Source of the DNA: BOKV01 sp049289295
GTDB taxonomy: Bacteria > Pseudomonadota > Alphaproteobacteria > Rhizobiales > Rhizobiaceae
Direction of reading: 5' to 3'
Length of the DNA: 64,000 nt
NCBI GenBank assembly: GCA_049289295.1
Contig: JBATLL010000124.1
Coordinates: 124,001-188,000, forward strand
Of this stretch, positions 1-9,070 are shown piece after piece. Numbering within the stretch: position 1 is the first letter of the stretch; the number at the start of each line of letters is the position of its first letter. Below the pieces are notes generated by a model. The model saw only the letters and a list, made by a program, of their open reading frames with translations. It was not told the DNA's origin and did no database searches. Position numbers and translations under genes: made by a program.

Positions 1-1272
1 CAAAGATTCACCATCTGCAACACGGATTCTGCCGGACAATGGCGGCAAAAGTCCTGCGATGGATTTCAAAATGGTAGACTTCCCGGAGCCGCTTTCGCCA
101 ACCAGGCCAAGAGTTTCCCCTTTTGCAACCGCAATGGAAATTCCCTCGACTGTCGGAGCGCCTGCTTCCCTTCCAAGCAGCCGGTCTACAAGGGTGGACT
201 GGCGGTATGTGATGGAAAGCTCCTCAAGCCCAAGTGCGACAGTCGAATCTGTGACTGCATTTGCCGGAACAGTACCGTTGCCGGCAAGCAAAGGTTGATC
301 TGAGCGGATTGGGAAAAAGCATCTCACTGCTTCCCCATCTTTGGATATCTCAAGCGGTGGTCGTTCCTGAAGACAGCGTTCTTGCCGATGGGCACAGCGA
401 TCAACGAAAGAACAACCCAAACCCGCCCCACCAGGCGCTGGAGGGCGTCCATCCAATGCGACTGGAAGGCGTGGATCGCTGATCTTCGGAATAGATGCCA
501 GCAATCCGCGAGCGTAGGGATGGACAGGTGCCCGCAGCACCTGGCGCGTGGTTCCTTCAAGCACTATTTCACCGGCATACATGACCACCACTCGATCACA
601 AACACGGGCAATGGCTCCCAGGTCATGGCTGACATAAACCATCCCCATGCCTCGTTCACGGGCGACGTCGCGCAACAATTCCAGAATGTGGGCCTGGGTG
701 GTAACATCAAGGCCGGTTGTTGGTTCGTCCAGCAACAATGCTTCCGGCTCGCCAGCCAGAGCCATTGCGATCGCAACGCGCTGTTGTTGGCCGCCGGACA
801 ATTCGTGTGGAAAGCGTTCCATGATTGCCTCAGGATCTGGCAAGCGCACCTGGCCAAGCAGTCCAACGGCTTTTTCCTGATGATGCTCTTCCGGCACTGA
901 CGAATGCAATCGCAAGGCTTCAATTACCTGTGAGCCCACCCGAAGCGTCGGCGTGAGCGATTGCCCTGAATTCTGCGGTATAAGCGCAAGTTGCCCGCCA
1001 CGAATTTTTTCAAGCTCCTTGCGGGGCTTTGCAAACATGTCATTGTCCTGAAACGTGACGGCTCCGTCGAGTTTCCGCAATCCGCGTTTGAGATACCCCA
1101 TCATTGCCAGCGCAAGGGTGGATTTTCCTGACCCGCTTTCGCCAACAATGCCAAGGCTCTCTCCGGCTTCAACATCAAGATCGATGTTGCGCAATACAGG
1201 CAGTGTCTCACCGGTACGACCTGTAAAGCCGATCGACAGATTGTTGATCCTTATCATCCCGCCTCTGGCCAT
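1..1272 (-). CDS. Fused dipeptide-type ABC transporter ATPase (DppD-DppF), 3' truncated by window edge
   Basis: This is the ATP-hydrolysing subunit of a peptide/opine/nickel-type (PepT family) importer, acting at the cytoplasmic face. The frame is open from ATG at 1272 to the window edge (424 codons visible). It holds a complete first ABC domain: Walker A GESGSGKST near residue 44, signature LSGGQQQR, Walker B ALLLDEP, and the oligopeptide-ABC C-terminal cysteine motif CSFVDRCAHRQERC. After a linker a second Walker A with the same sequence follows near residue 392, so DppD and DppF are fused in one chain. The start ATG shares one base with the TGA of the permease upstream. Fused ATPases of this kind are common in Alphaproteobacteria. 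The second domain is cut off by the window. Confidence 0.93.
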   Translation of the reverse strand, partial: MARGGMIRINNLSIGFTGRTGETLPVLRNIDLDVEAGESLGIVGESGSGKSTLALAMMGYLKRGLRKLDGAVTFQDNDMFAKPRKELEKIRGGQLALIPQNSGQSLTPTLRVGSQVIEALRLHSSVPEEHHQEKAVGLLGQVRLPDPEAIMERFPHELSGGQQQRVAIAMALAGEPEALLLDEPTTGLDVTTQAHILELLRDVARERGMGMVYVSHDLGAIARVCDRVVVMYAGEIVLEGTTRQVLRAPVHPYARGLLASIPKISDPRLPVALDGRPPAPGGAGLGCSFVDRCAHRQERCLQERPPLEISKDGEAVRCFFPIRSDQPLLAGNGTVPANAVTDSTVALGLEELSITYRQSTLVDRLLGREAGAPTVEGISIAVAKGETLGLVGESGSGKSTILKSIAGLLPPLSGRIRVADGESL

Positions 1273-2159
1273 CACACAGGTGCCTTTTGTGCACGGTCGA
1301 TACCCAGCGCTTTTGCCAGGGCATCTGCGGCCAGATTAATCCCGATAATCAATGACGAAAGTGCTATCACCGGCGCAAGAACCCCTGACGGCGCAAACGC
1401 CATGAAACCCCGTGCATCTGCAATCATCAGCCCCCAATCCGGTGTCGGTGGCGAAACGCCAAAACCAAGAAAGGAGAGCGAGGAAAACGCAAGAAGCATC
1501 CAGGACCAGCGCATTGCCCCTTCGACAAGAAGCGCATCGCGTACATTCGGCAGCAATTCACGCCAGATGATCGTCATTCTTCCGTGCCCGCGGGCGCGCG
1601 CAGATTGAACAAAGTCCCTCGCGACAACATCATGGGTGGCGGCACGGGCAATACGGATCACGGGTATTCCGTAAAAGAAGGCGAGCGTGGGTATCAGAAC
1701 CCCCAAACCGGTTCCAAAGGTGACAATGAGCACAAGCATCTTGAGGATCCAAGGCAAAGACAGGAACGCATCGACAACGCGCATCAGCACCTCATCCACC
1801 CGCCCGCCCGCAAGGCCGAAATAGATACCGACGAATCCACCCCACAGAACCGCAAGTGGTGTTGCTATACCGGTAACCAGGATGGCCTCTCGCCCCCCCA
1901 GAAGGGTTCTGCTGAAAATATCGCGCCCCAGATGATCTGTACCAAACCAGTGAAGCGTAGTTGGTCCGCGCAGCATCAGGTTTGGATCCAGTGCCTTGTA
2001 ATCAAATGGAGCAATGAGCGGACCGGCAATTGCCAGAAAAAGGTGAAACAGGACCAGAGTCAGGCCAATTGCTCCTGAAGGACGGGAATAAATATCCTTG
2101 ATCACAGACTGAAACCTGGAAGATCGGCCGCGCGATGTGAAGGTTGATTGAGCGTCCAT
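1272..2159 (-). CDS. Dipeptide-type ABC transporter permease, DppC-like
   Basis: Inner-membrane permease of about 295 residues with several hydrophobic segments and the BPD_transp_1 fold. An N-terminal cytoplasmic stretch precedes the first membrane helix (IGLTLVLFHLFLAIAGP), followed by the OppC-type motif FGTDHLGRDIFSR. The EAA-loop region (ARARGHGRMTIIWRELLPNV) contacts the ATPase. I chose ATG 2159, which overlaps the TGA of the upstream dppB-like gene; a TTG one codon earlier is the alternative. The gene is translationally coupled to both neighbours, so it belongs to one SBP-B-C-DF operon. Substrate cannot be read from the sequence, but the peptidase E gene next door suggests small peptides. 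Confidence 0.93.
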   Translation of the reverse strand: MDAQSTFTSRGRSSRFQSVIKDIYSRPSGAIGLTLVLFHLFLAIAGPLIAPFDYKALDPNLMLRGPTTLHWFGTDHLGRDIFSRTLLGGREAILVTGIATPLAVLWGGFVGIYFGLAGGRVDEVLMRVVDAFLSLPWILKMLVLIVTFGTGLGVLIPTLAFFYGIPVIRIARAATHDVVARDFVQSARARGHGRMTIIWRELLPNVRDALLVEGAMRWSWMLLAFSSLSFLGFGVSPPTPDWGLMIADARGFMAFAPSGVLAPVIALSSLIIGINLAADALAKALGIDRAQKAPV

Positions 2160-3118
2160 CAACCTTTCCTCATATGCAATGTTCGAAGCCTTGGATTTGC
2201 AATCATGGTCAGGATGTCAGCCGCCAGATTAACGCTGACATAAACCGTGGCTATGATCAGCGCGATTGCCTGTGTGACCGGCAGGTCGCGGTCAGAGATT
2301 GAATCGATCATCATTCGCCCGAGACCGGGGTAGTTGAAGACGGTTTCAATAACGACCACGCCACCAAGAAGCCAGGCAATGGTCAGCGCGACAACATTGA
2401 TGGCGGGAAGCAGTGCATTGGGCAGAACATGCCGAAACACGATTTGCCAATACGGAACGCCCTTCAGCGTTGCCATCTGCGCATAATCAGACGCCATGGC
2501 TTCGATCACCGAGGATCGCACCGTCCGCAATATGTGTGCGGTCATCACAAGGGTAAGCACCATCACAGGGAGGAGAATGGATGGAAAGAATTCCAATACC
2601 GGCGCGTCTGCTGATGTCAGAACGATGCCGGGAATCCAGCCAAGCCAGATCGAGAAAATAAGTATGAGTAGCGTTGCCGAAACAAATTCCGGAATCGTCA
2701 TTGCGCCAATGGCAATCGTAGAAATCGTCAGGTCTGCTGCACGGTCTCTCCAGAGCGCGGCAACAACGCCAAGGAACAATGCAAGCGGAATACCGATCGC
2801 CATGGACAATGAGGCTAGCAACAACGTGTTTCTCAGTCGGAAGCCTACAAGTTCGGAAATTTGATGCCTGCCACTTGCAGTAACACCCAGATCTCCGGCA
2901 AGTGCACCAGCCACCCACTCAAGATAACGTTCAGCTGCCGGACGGTTCAATCCTTGTTCGATCCGACAATTTTCAAGAAGCGTTCCCTGTGCTTCACGTT
3001 CCAGGAATGCGGTGCAGGAGTCCCCCGGCAAAATTTCAACACCAGCAAAGATGATCAGGGAAACAAGGCTGACAGTTACAAATCCCAGCGCCATTCGCCG
3101 CAGAAGCATTCTCAGCAT
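2159..3118 (-). CDS. Dipeptide-type ABC transporter permease, DppB-like
   Basis: Inner-membrane permease of about 319 residues of the DppB/OppB type. It has an N-terminal membrane helix (MALGFVTVSLVSLIIFAGVEILPGD), a periplasmic loop before helix two, and the EAA-like loop MATLKGVPYWQIVFRHVLPN. I start it at ATG 3118, which has GGGAG nine bases upstream; a TTG at 3133 would add five residues. It pairs with the DppC-like subunit, overlapping its start codon. A stem-loop in the gap to the binding-protein gene (3141-3174) probably lowers expression of this and later genes relative to the binding protein. Confidence 0.92.
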   Translation of the reverse strand: MLRMLLRRMALGFVTVSLVSLIIFAGVEILPGDSCTAFLEREAQGTLLENCRIEQGLNRPAAERYLEWVAGALAGDLGVTASGRHQISELVGFRLRNTLLLASLSMAIGIPLALFLGVVAALWRDRAADLTISTIAIGAMTIPEFVSATLLILIFSIWLGWIPGIVLTSADAPVLEFFPSILLPVMVLTLVMTAHILRTVRSSVIEAMASDYAQMATLKGVPYWQIVFRHVLPNALLPAINVVALTIAWLLGGVVVIETVFNYPGLGRMMIDSISDRDLPVTQAIALIIATVYVSVNLAADILTMIANPRLRTLHMRKG

Positions 3119-3140
3119 CGCAGACACTCCCAAGGCACAA

Positions 3141-3174
3141 GGGCCGGGAAAACCTCAAGGCATTTTCCCGACCC
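3141..3174 (-). promoter_or_regulatory. Intercistronic stem-loop between binding-protein and permease genes
   Basis: Twelve-base arms (3141-3152 and 3163-3174) flank a 10-base loop. Read in the minus-strand transcript the stem pairs fully with one U.G wobble; read as plus-strand RNA the same position would be a C.A mismatch. There is no U-run, so it fits an mRNA-stability or partial-termination hairpin behind the binding-protein cistron rather than a full terminator. Confidence 0.7.
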
Positions 3175-3191
3175 GGGCTTGTTGTACTCGC

Positions 3192-4676
3192 TCACTCGTC
3201 CACGGTGATCTTGAACCATCGGATGGACATGTTTTCCACCGGATCAAGGTTTTTCACCCTTGATGTGGTCCCGACCAACTTGGTTACATGATAGGGAATA
3301 AGCGTCCCGGCAGTATCGAAAAGGTGTTCCTGAGCCTTTACATAGATTGCCTTGCGGGCATCGAAATCAAGTTCGCGCCTGGCTTGCCCAAGCAGGGCAT
3401 CAAAGCCTTCATCCTTGTAATAGCTTTCGTTCCATTTAGCGGTTGAAAGGTAGACTTCGTGAAGCACCTGATCGGCCGGACGCTCGTTCCAGCGCGTCAT
3501 GGTGACATCCTTCTTCATCCACACTTCGGACCAGAAACCATCAGTCGGCACCTGAATGATGTTGACCCGTATACCTGCTTCGGCAGCTTGAGACTGGTAA
3601 GTCTCTGCCATGGCAGGCCACGTCGCCTCCAGAGTGGCCACATGGATGTCCATGTCAATTCCATCGGGAAAACCAGCCTCCGCCAACAATGCCTTGGCCC
3701 CGGCGATATCCTGTGGGCACGAGATGTCTGCACGGTACTGGTCAACCGGTCCCACCGGATTGTCGCAGGTGACAGTTCCATTGCCTCCTTCAACAAGGGC
3801 CAGCAGTGCATCGCGGTCAGCCGCCATCCGCACTGCTTTTCTTACACGCGGATCGTTGAACGGAGCAACATCGGTGCGAAAAACGATACCGCGCCAGTTT
3901 CCGGTCGGTACTTCCTGAATCTGATATTTGTCTGAACTGTCAAACATGACACGCTGTTGCGGCGTGATGCCGCTTTCCATGTCAATTTGGCCGCCCAACA
4001 AGGCCTGCAGCCTCGCCTGCGCATCAGGAATGCCGATGATTTCCATCCGCTCCACACCCGGTGCACCGCCGTAGTAATCAAGATTTGCAGTGACAACAGT
4101 CGTGCCGGCTGGGTCGAACTTCTCCAACTTGAAGGGTCCTGTTCCGATACCTGTTGAAGCGATTGTGTCTCCTGAGCCTTCAGGAATCATTCGAAGTCGA
4201 TAGTCCATCAATTGCAGTGGCAAATCCGCGAAAGGCGTGTCCAGGGTCAATTTGACTGTGAGTGCATCAACCGCCTCGACCTTGGTAATCATCTTGACGG
4301 CAGAACGCGCAGGACTTTCCAGGGAAGGATCAAGGACCCGTGTGAGCGAATAGACAACGTCTGCCGCATCAAAGGCTGTTCCATCATGGAACGCTACCCC
4401 TTCACGGAGCTTCAGCGTCCACTCAGTCGCGTCAGAGTTTGCTTCCCAACTGGTAGCAAGGTCCGGCGAAGGTTTGCCTTGCATGTCAGGGCGCACAAGC
4501 CGACTCATGAGCTTTTCAGTTATCTGAAAAATGCGGCCCTTGGATATGGGATCGAGACTTGATTGGTCGCCAAAGCCATATTCGTGTGCCTGTCGGAATG
4601 TTCCCTTGGGCTCTGCCATTGCAGTTGCCGTCAAGGCTAGCGCGACAGCACAAGTTGATGCCAATAGTCGTTTCAT
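3192..4676 (-). CDS. ABC transporter substrate-binding protein, family 5 (peptide type)
   Basis: Periplasmic solute receptor of 494 residues for the importer encoded downstream. It begins with a typical Sec signal peptide (MKRLLASTCAVALALTATAMA, cleavage after AMA). The SBP_bac_5 core follows, with motifs such as PDLATSWE, WTLKLREGVAFHDGTAFDAADVVYSL and the C-terminal lobe. A GGGAGGA ribosome site precedes ATG 4676. It is the first gene of the minus-strand operon and is divergent from peptidase E. The family binds di- and oligopeptides but also opines, nickel chelates and glutathione, so the ligand is open. Confidence 0.94.
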   Translation of the reverse strand: MKRLLASTCAVALALTATAMAEPKGTFRQAHEYGFGDQSSLDPISKGRIFQITEKLMSRLVRPDMQGKPSPDLATSWEANSDATEWTLKLREGVAFHDGTAFDAADVVYSLTRVLDPSLESPARSAVKMITKVEAVDALTVKLTLDTPFADLPLQLMDYRLRMIPEGSGDTIASTGIGTGPFKLEKFDPAGTTVVTANLDYYGGAPGVERMEIIGIPDAQARLQALLGGQIDMESGITPQQRVMFDSSDKYQIQEVPTGNWRGIVFRTDVAPFNDPRVRKAVRMAADRDALLALVEGGNGTVTCDNPVGPVDQYRADISCPQDIAGAKALLAEAGFPDGIDMDIHVATLEATWPAMAETYQSQAAEAGIRVNIIQVPTDGFWSEVWMKKDVTMTRWNERPADQVLHEVYLSTAKWNESYYKDEGFDALLGQARRELDFDARKAIYVKAQEHLFDTAGTLIPYHVTKLVGTTSRVKNLDPVENMSIRWFKITVDE

Positions 4677-4887
4677 CTGTCTTCCTCCCTGTTTGCGTCA
4701 GGTAGCTCGGCCGACGCACCACCAAAATGTTCTTCCCAAGCCATTCAATCGACAAAAGCAAATCGGTGCACCGATAGATAAAGAATATTTCATCCACTCT
4801 CGTTCGAACAAATTCTCATCCCCCACTATCGGCCTTTGACATTCGCGGAACAAATGCCCTTTATTGAGGCACATATTTGGAAAACGC

Positions 4888-5598
4888 ATGGATGCCTTGA
4901 AGATGCGAAATACCACGATCATCGCAATCGGAGGTGGCGGCTTCACACATTCCGATTTTCCTGCTCTGGATGATTTCTGCCTGGAGCAGTTGCCTGCCAA
5001 ATATCCCCGGATCGGGTTTATCGCCAGCGCAAGCAATGACAATCAGCTTCGCATTGAGCGTTTTCACACGCGATTTGACAGATTGGCCAAGGAGCATATC
5101 CACTTGCCCATGACGCTGGATGCGCAAGAACTGGCCACTGCAGTGAGCAGGCTGAATATGGTTTATGTTGGCGGCGGCGACACTGAAGCGATGTTAAGGC
5201 ATTGGCGAACCAATGGGTGGGACCAGGTACTTGGACAGGCTGCCGGAAATGATGTTGTCCTTGCCGGGGTAAGCGCGGGTGCTGTCTGCTGGTTTGACAT
5301 GTTTCTTTTCCACACCGGTTTCGGACCAATGCGGCCCTTGGCAGGCCTTGGATTGATCCAGGGCGGCGCCTGCCCACACTATTCAACAGAAACACAAAGG
5401 CGGACTGCATTGCATGCCGCAGTTGCAGATGGAACCATGCCCACAAGTATAGCGATCGATGATGGTGCCGCGGTTGTCTTTCGTTCCGGTGAGCCGCCCC
5501 TTGTATTCAGCGCAAACGAGGGCGCTGGCGCCTATCGCGTTAAAGTTGACGGGACCGGCACAACTTCTGAAAAATCACTTGTCGGCATTGGCCGTTAA
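4888..5598 (+). CDS. pepE: Peptidase E (alpha-aspartyl dipeptidase), family S51
   Basis: Cytoplasmic serine peptidase of about 236 residues that in characterised members cleaves Asp-X dipeptides. It has the N-terminal glycine-rich strand (TTIIAIGGGGF), the VYVGGGDTE segment and the nucleophile motif GVSAGAVCW with the catalytic Ser; a His in GACPHYS fits the triad. I chose ATG 4888, with GGAAA eight bases upstream; ATG 4903 is also possible, and an in-frame TTG at 4864 is unlikely. It is divergent from the peptide-type ABC operon, a sensible pairing of import and hydrolysis. Its last 24 bases overlap the convergent LysR gene. Confidence 0.9.
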   Translation: MDALKMRNTTIIAIGGGGFTHSDFPALDDFCLEQLPAKYPRIGFIASASNDNQLRIERFHTRFDRLAKEHIHLPMTLDAQELATAVSRLNMVYVGGGDTEAMLRHWRTNGWDQVLGQAAGNDVVLAGVSAGAVCWFDMFLFHTGFGPMRPLAGLGLIQGGACPHYSTETQRRTALHAAVADGTMPTSIAIDDGAAVVFRSGEPPLVFSANEGAGAYRVKVDGTGTTSEKSLVGIGR

Positions 5599-6480
5599 CG
5601 CTGCTTCGGCAAAGAGCCAATCCATTACAGCGGCAACTTCTGCAGTGCGTTCGCTTCCGGTTTTATTCAGCAAATAGAATGATCGCGAAGGATGCAGATT
5701 AAGCTCAAAAGGCTTGATGAGCATTCCGGATTCCACATCCTGGCGAACAAAAGGAAATATTCCGAGCGACACACCCTGCCCGGAAAGCGCTGCTTGCAGC
5801 ACCAGGTTTGAGTCCGTGATCAGGGTTTCCTCGGGCGTGGGCAATCCGGGACATCCAGCTTTCGCAAACCAGGCTTGCCATTCAGCACGGTCACGTTGGT
5901 GAATGATCGGATATCGAGCCAGGTCGCGGGGTTCAGCAACACCATTGCGTGAATCCAGCAGCGACTGGCTGAGGACGGGAGAATAGGAAATGTTCAGTAA
6001 ATGGTCACAGTTCAACCCCGACCAGTTACCCATCCCCCAATCAACCGCAAGGTGCGATGTCATCATCTTTGCATCGGTAATACGCGGACTGTCGCGCAAG
6101 ACAAGATCAATATTGCGGTGAGCTTCACGGAACTTTCCTAGCCGCGGAACAAGCCAACGCGAACCAAAGATTGGTCCGACTGCAAGGCTGACGACCTTGC
6201 GGCTCGGCAAATGATGCTTGTCTACCTCGGATCGAATGTCGTTGAAAGCGCGTGTAACCACCGAACTGAGGGAGCGCCCCTCATCGGTCAGGACAAGGGC
6301 CCTGGTCTTCCTGATGAAAAGCTTGCAACCCCAATCGCTTTCCAATTGCCTGATCTGGTTGCTCACTGTGGTCGCACTGACGCACAATTCTTCCGCAGCA
6401 TCCTTGAAACTGAGGCGCCGCGCCGCAACTTCGAATGTTCGCAAGGCAGTGAGTGGCAGCTTTCCCGGGCTCTTGAGCAT
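5575..6480 (-). CDS. LysR-family transcriptional regulator, GcvA-like
   Basis: A 301-residue regulator with an N-terminal winged helix-turn-helix (LTALRTFEVAARRLSFKDAAEELCVSATTVSNQIRQLE, residues about 8-45) and a LysR substrate-binding domain. The PLTALRTFEVAARRLSFKDAAEEL form is typical of the GcvA subgroup. It is divergent from the MttB-family operon starting at 6591, with a 110-base shared promoter region holding a palindrome, so that operon is its likely target. It overlaps the end of pepE tail to tail, so it could also reduce pepE expression by antisense transcription. The effector is unknown. Confidence 0.9.
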   Translation of the reverse strand: MLKSPGKLPLTALRTFEVAARRLSFKDAAEELCVSATTVSNQIRQLESDWGCKLFIRKTRALVLTDEGRSLSSVVTRAFNDIRSEVDKHHLPSRKVVSLAVGPIFGSRWLVPRLGKFREAHRNIDLVLRDSPRITDAKMMTSHLAVDWGMGNWSGLNCDHLLNISYSPVLSQSLLDSRNGVAEPRDLARYPIIHQRDRAEWQAWFAKAGCPGLPTPEETLITDSNLVLQAALSGQGVSLGIFPFVRQDVESGMLIKPFELNLHPSRSFYLLNKTGSERTAEVAAVMDWLFAEAALTANADK

Positions 6481-6524
6481 TCATGCTCCCCTATGTCTAC
6501 AGTTTTCTTAATTCATAGAGTTGG

Positions 6525-6539
6525 GACAAGTCATTTGTC
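6525..6539. promoter_or_regulatory. Candidate LysR operator (GACAA-N5-TTGTC)
   Basis: A perfect 5-bp inverted repeat with a 5-base spacer lies in the gap between the divergent LysR gene and the MttB-family gene. Its size and symmetry fit a LysR recognition half-site pair. This is inference from position and symmetry only. Confidence 0.4.
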
Positions 6540-6590
6540 GAGACCATTATCAGCTAGGACAGTAACATCTGTGAACGATGGATTTCGGGC

Positions 6591-8141
6591 ATGAATGAAA
6601 CAGGCAGAGACAACAGTCGCAGAAGAAGATCCAGTGAGCGGCGTGCAGGTGCGGGAGATGGTCAAGGCGCCGGTCCGCGTATTGCACCAACTGCTGGCAG
6701 GCTCAAGCCCTTGAACGATCAGGAAATCCATCAGATCCATTCCGCCTCACTGGAAATACTCGAACGCATTGGCATGAGTGGTGCCCCTGCGCTCATGATC
6801 GAGATCATTACATCGCGCGGAGGAAAACTCACCAAGGAAGGTAGACTTACCTTTCCGGCAAAACTCGTCCAACAGGCATTGGATGAACTGCGTCGCAGTT
6901 TTACATTGCATGGTCGATCAGCCGAAAACGATCTTGATCTCACCGGAGCAAGGGTTCATGCCGGATCGGGTGGCGCTTCTCCGATGATAGTGGATTTTGC
7001 CAATGGCCAGTACCGCCCATCCTGTCTTGCGGATCTTTATGATGCCGCGAGGCTGGTCGACGCATTGGAGAACGTTCGCTTTTTTTCGCGGTCAATGATC
7101 GCCGGGGACATGCCAAGTGCACATTTGCTGGATGTGAACACGGCTTTCGCATCGCTCGCAGGCACATCGAAACACGTAATGGTCAGCGCCAGTGATCCCG
7201 CGCATGTTCGCGACATTGCGCAAATGTGTTTCATGATTGCAGGTTCGCAACAGGCGTTTGGGGAGCGGCCCTTTCTTTCTCTCAACATCAATCATGTCGT
7301 TCCGCCATTGCGGTTCGACCCTGATGCCTGTCTTGTCATGAATGAAGCCGTGCGCCTCGGGCTTCCTGTCATGGTCAACACTTTTGGTCAGATGGGCGCC
7401 TCCAGCCCCGTAACAATTGCAGGTTGCTTGGCTCAAACCAACGCTGAAACCCTTGCTGGAATGGTCTTTGCATGGATGGTCGATCCCAACGTTCGGGCGA
7501 TTTACGGAGCCAGACCCATGGTCACTGACCTCCGTTCTGGCGGCATGGCAGGCGGCGGCGGCGAACAAGCCATTCTTACGGCCGCTGCAACCCAGATGGC
7601 GAGGCACTACGAATTGCCAAACTCGACTATCGCGGGGGCAACGGACAGCAAACTGGTGGATGCACAGTCAGGATATGAAAAGTCCTTGTCGGTCACCATG
7701 GCCGCCCAGGCAGGCGCCAATCTGATAACCCAGGCGGCAGGAACACAGGCAGGATTGATGGCTACATCGTTTGAAGCATATGTCATCGACAATGACATGC
7801 TGGGTGCCATACTGCGATCCGCTGCTCCAGTTGAGGTCGATACAAAGACACTATCGATCGAAGTCATTTCCCAAACGGTGATGGGTGAAGGCCACTATCT
7901 TGGTCACACTGATACCTACAACCGGATGAAATCCGACTTTGTTTATCCTGCGCACGCCGACCGGCAGGCGCCGGAAGCATGGCGAGCAAATGGTTCACCC
8001 AGTATCAGTAGCGCTGCACGCAAGACTGTTGAGCAAATCCTTGCTACCCATTTCCCCCGCCATATCCCCGAAGACGTGGAAGCATTGATTCGAGCGCAGT
8101 TCGATATTCGCCTTCCAGTTGAAAGGTTGCTTCCACAATGA
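6591..8141 (+). CDS. Trimethylamine methyltransferase (MttB) family protein, non-pyrrolysine
   Basis: A 516-residue cytoplasmic protein of the MttB superfamily, which moves methyl groups from quaternary or tertiary amines to a corrinoid protein. Recognisable stretches are LNDQEIHQIHSASLEILERIG, the MVNTFGQMGASSPVTIAGC core and the later QAAGTQAGLMATSFEAYVID segment. There is no internal in-frame stop, so this is the abundant type that lacks the pyrrolysine codon (like glycine betaine methyltransferase MtgB). The first 30 residues are polar and Arg-rich and may not all be translated. No corrinoid-binding partner gene is visible next to it. It overlaps the following gene by four bases. Confidence 0.88.
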   Translation: MNETGRDNSRRRRSSERRAGAGDGQGAGPRIAPTAGRLKPLNDQEIHQIHSASLEILERIGMSGAPALMIEIITSRGGKLTKEGRLTFPAKLVQQALDELRRSFTLHGRSAENDLDLTGARVHAGSGGASPMIVDFANGQYRPSCLADLYDAARLVDALENVRFFSRSMIAGDMPSAHLLDVNTAFASLAGTSKHVMVSASDPAHVRDIAQMCFMIAGSQQAFGERPFLSLNINHVVPPLRFDPDACLVMNEAVRLGLPVMVNTFGQMGASSPVTIAGCLAQTNAETLAGMVFAWMVDPNVRAIYGARPMVTDLRSGGMAGGGGEQAILTAAATQMARHYELPNSTIAGATDSKLVDAQSGYEKSLSVTMAAQAGANLITQAAGTQAGLMATSFEAYVIDNDMLGAILRSAAPVEVDTKTLSIEVISQTVMGEGHYLGHTDTYNRMKSDFVYPAHADRQAPEAWRANGSPSISSAARKTVEQILATHFPRHIPEDVEALIRAQFDIRLPVERLLPQ

Positions 8142-9070
8142 AGATTGCAGTGGTTGGCGTTGGCGCCATGGGATCGATTTATGCAGGATTGTTTGCTGAT
8201 GCCGACCATGAAGTTTGGGCCGTTGATACCTGGCAAGATCATGTCGCGCGGATAAATGATAGCGGACTGCGTGTAGAAGGTGCCAGTGGTGACCGGACCG
8301 TCAGGAACATACGAGCCACTTCACAAATGGCGGACGTTGGAACCTGTGATCTTTGTATCATTGCCACAAAAGCATCTGCTGTTGGCGATGCGGCACGATC
8401 TTCAGCAGGAGTAATCGGCGACAATGCCATGGTCCTCACCATACAAAATGGTCTTGGAGCAGCAGAGCGGATTGCCCAACACATTGATCCTAAAAAGGTG
8501 CTCCTGGGTGTTGCGGACGGCTTCGGCGCATCCTTGAAAGGTCCCGGCCATGCCCATCACAATGCCATGAAGCTCATCAGAATAGGTGAGATTGAAGGCG
8601 GGATGACTGATCGCCTGCTGGCAATTGAAAAAGCCTGGCAGGGTGCTGGTTTCAACGCTCGCGCGTTCGAGAATATCAACCAGTTGATCTGGGAAAAATT
8701 TCTTTGCAACGTAACATTCAGCGCGCCCTGCACCACGTTCAACTGCACTGTTGGGGAACTCATGAACCACCCGGAATGGTGGGAAGTCGCGCTTGGCGCA
8801 ATGCAGGAGGCATACTCAATCGCTCTGGCTAAAGAAGTCCCGCTCTCTTTTACAGATCCGGTTGCCTACGTCACAGCATTTGGCAACAGCATGCCAGATG
8901 CGCGCCCGTCCATGCTTCTTGATCACATGGCAAAACAGCGATCAGAACTGGACGCAATCAACGGCATGGTGCCCGAAATGGGCAAGCAGTCCAGTATACC
9001 TACCCCTTACAACAACACCTTGTGTGCAATCCTTCGCCAGCGCGAACGCATGTTCGGGACAGACCGGTAA
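8138..9070 (+). CDS. Ketopantoate reductase family (ApbA/PanE-like) oxidoreductase
   Basis: A 310-residue NAD(P)-dependent dehydrogenase. The N-terminal Rossmann motif is KIAVVGVGAMGSIYAG; the ApbA C-terminal helical domain includes NINQLIWEKFLCNVTFSAPC with the conserved Lys-plus-Asn pair of the family, and RPSMLLDHMAKQRSELDAINGMV. Classical PanE makes pantoate, but this copy sits between an MttB-family gene and an FAH-family gene (ATGA overlap upstream, TAATG overlap downstream), so a catabolic 2-oxo/2-hydroxy acid reaction is more likely than vitamin synthesis. Substrate unknown. Confidence 0.88.
   Translation: MKIAVVGVGAMGSIYAGLFADADHEVWAVDTWQDHVARINDSGLRVEGASGDRTVRNIRATSQMADVGTCDLCIIATKASAVGDAARSSAGVIGDNAMVLTIQNGLGAAERIAQHIDPKKVLLGVADGFGASLKGPGHAHHNAMKLIRIGEIEGGMTDRLLAIEKAWQGAGFNARAFENINQLIWEKFLCNVTFSAPCTTFNCTVGELMNHPEWWEVALGAMQEAYSIALAKEVPLSFTDPVAYVTAFGNSMPDARPSMLLDHMAKQRSELDAINGMVPEMGKQSSIPTPYNNTLCAILRQRERMFGTDR

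Noticed and set aside
6591..8141. Pyrrolysine-encoding MttB
   Set aside because: There is no in-frame TAG in the whole gene, so it is the non-pyrrolysine branch.
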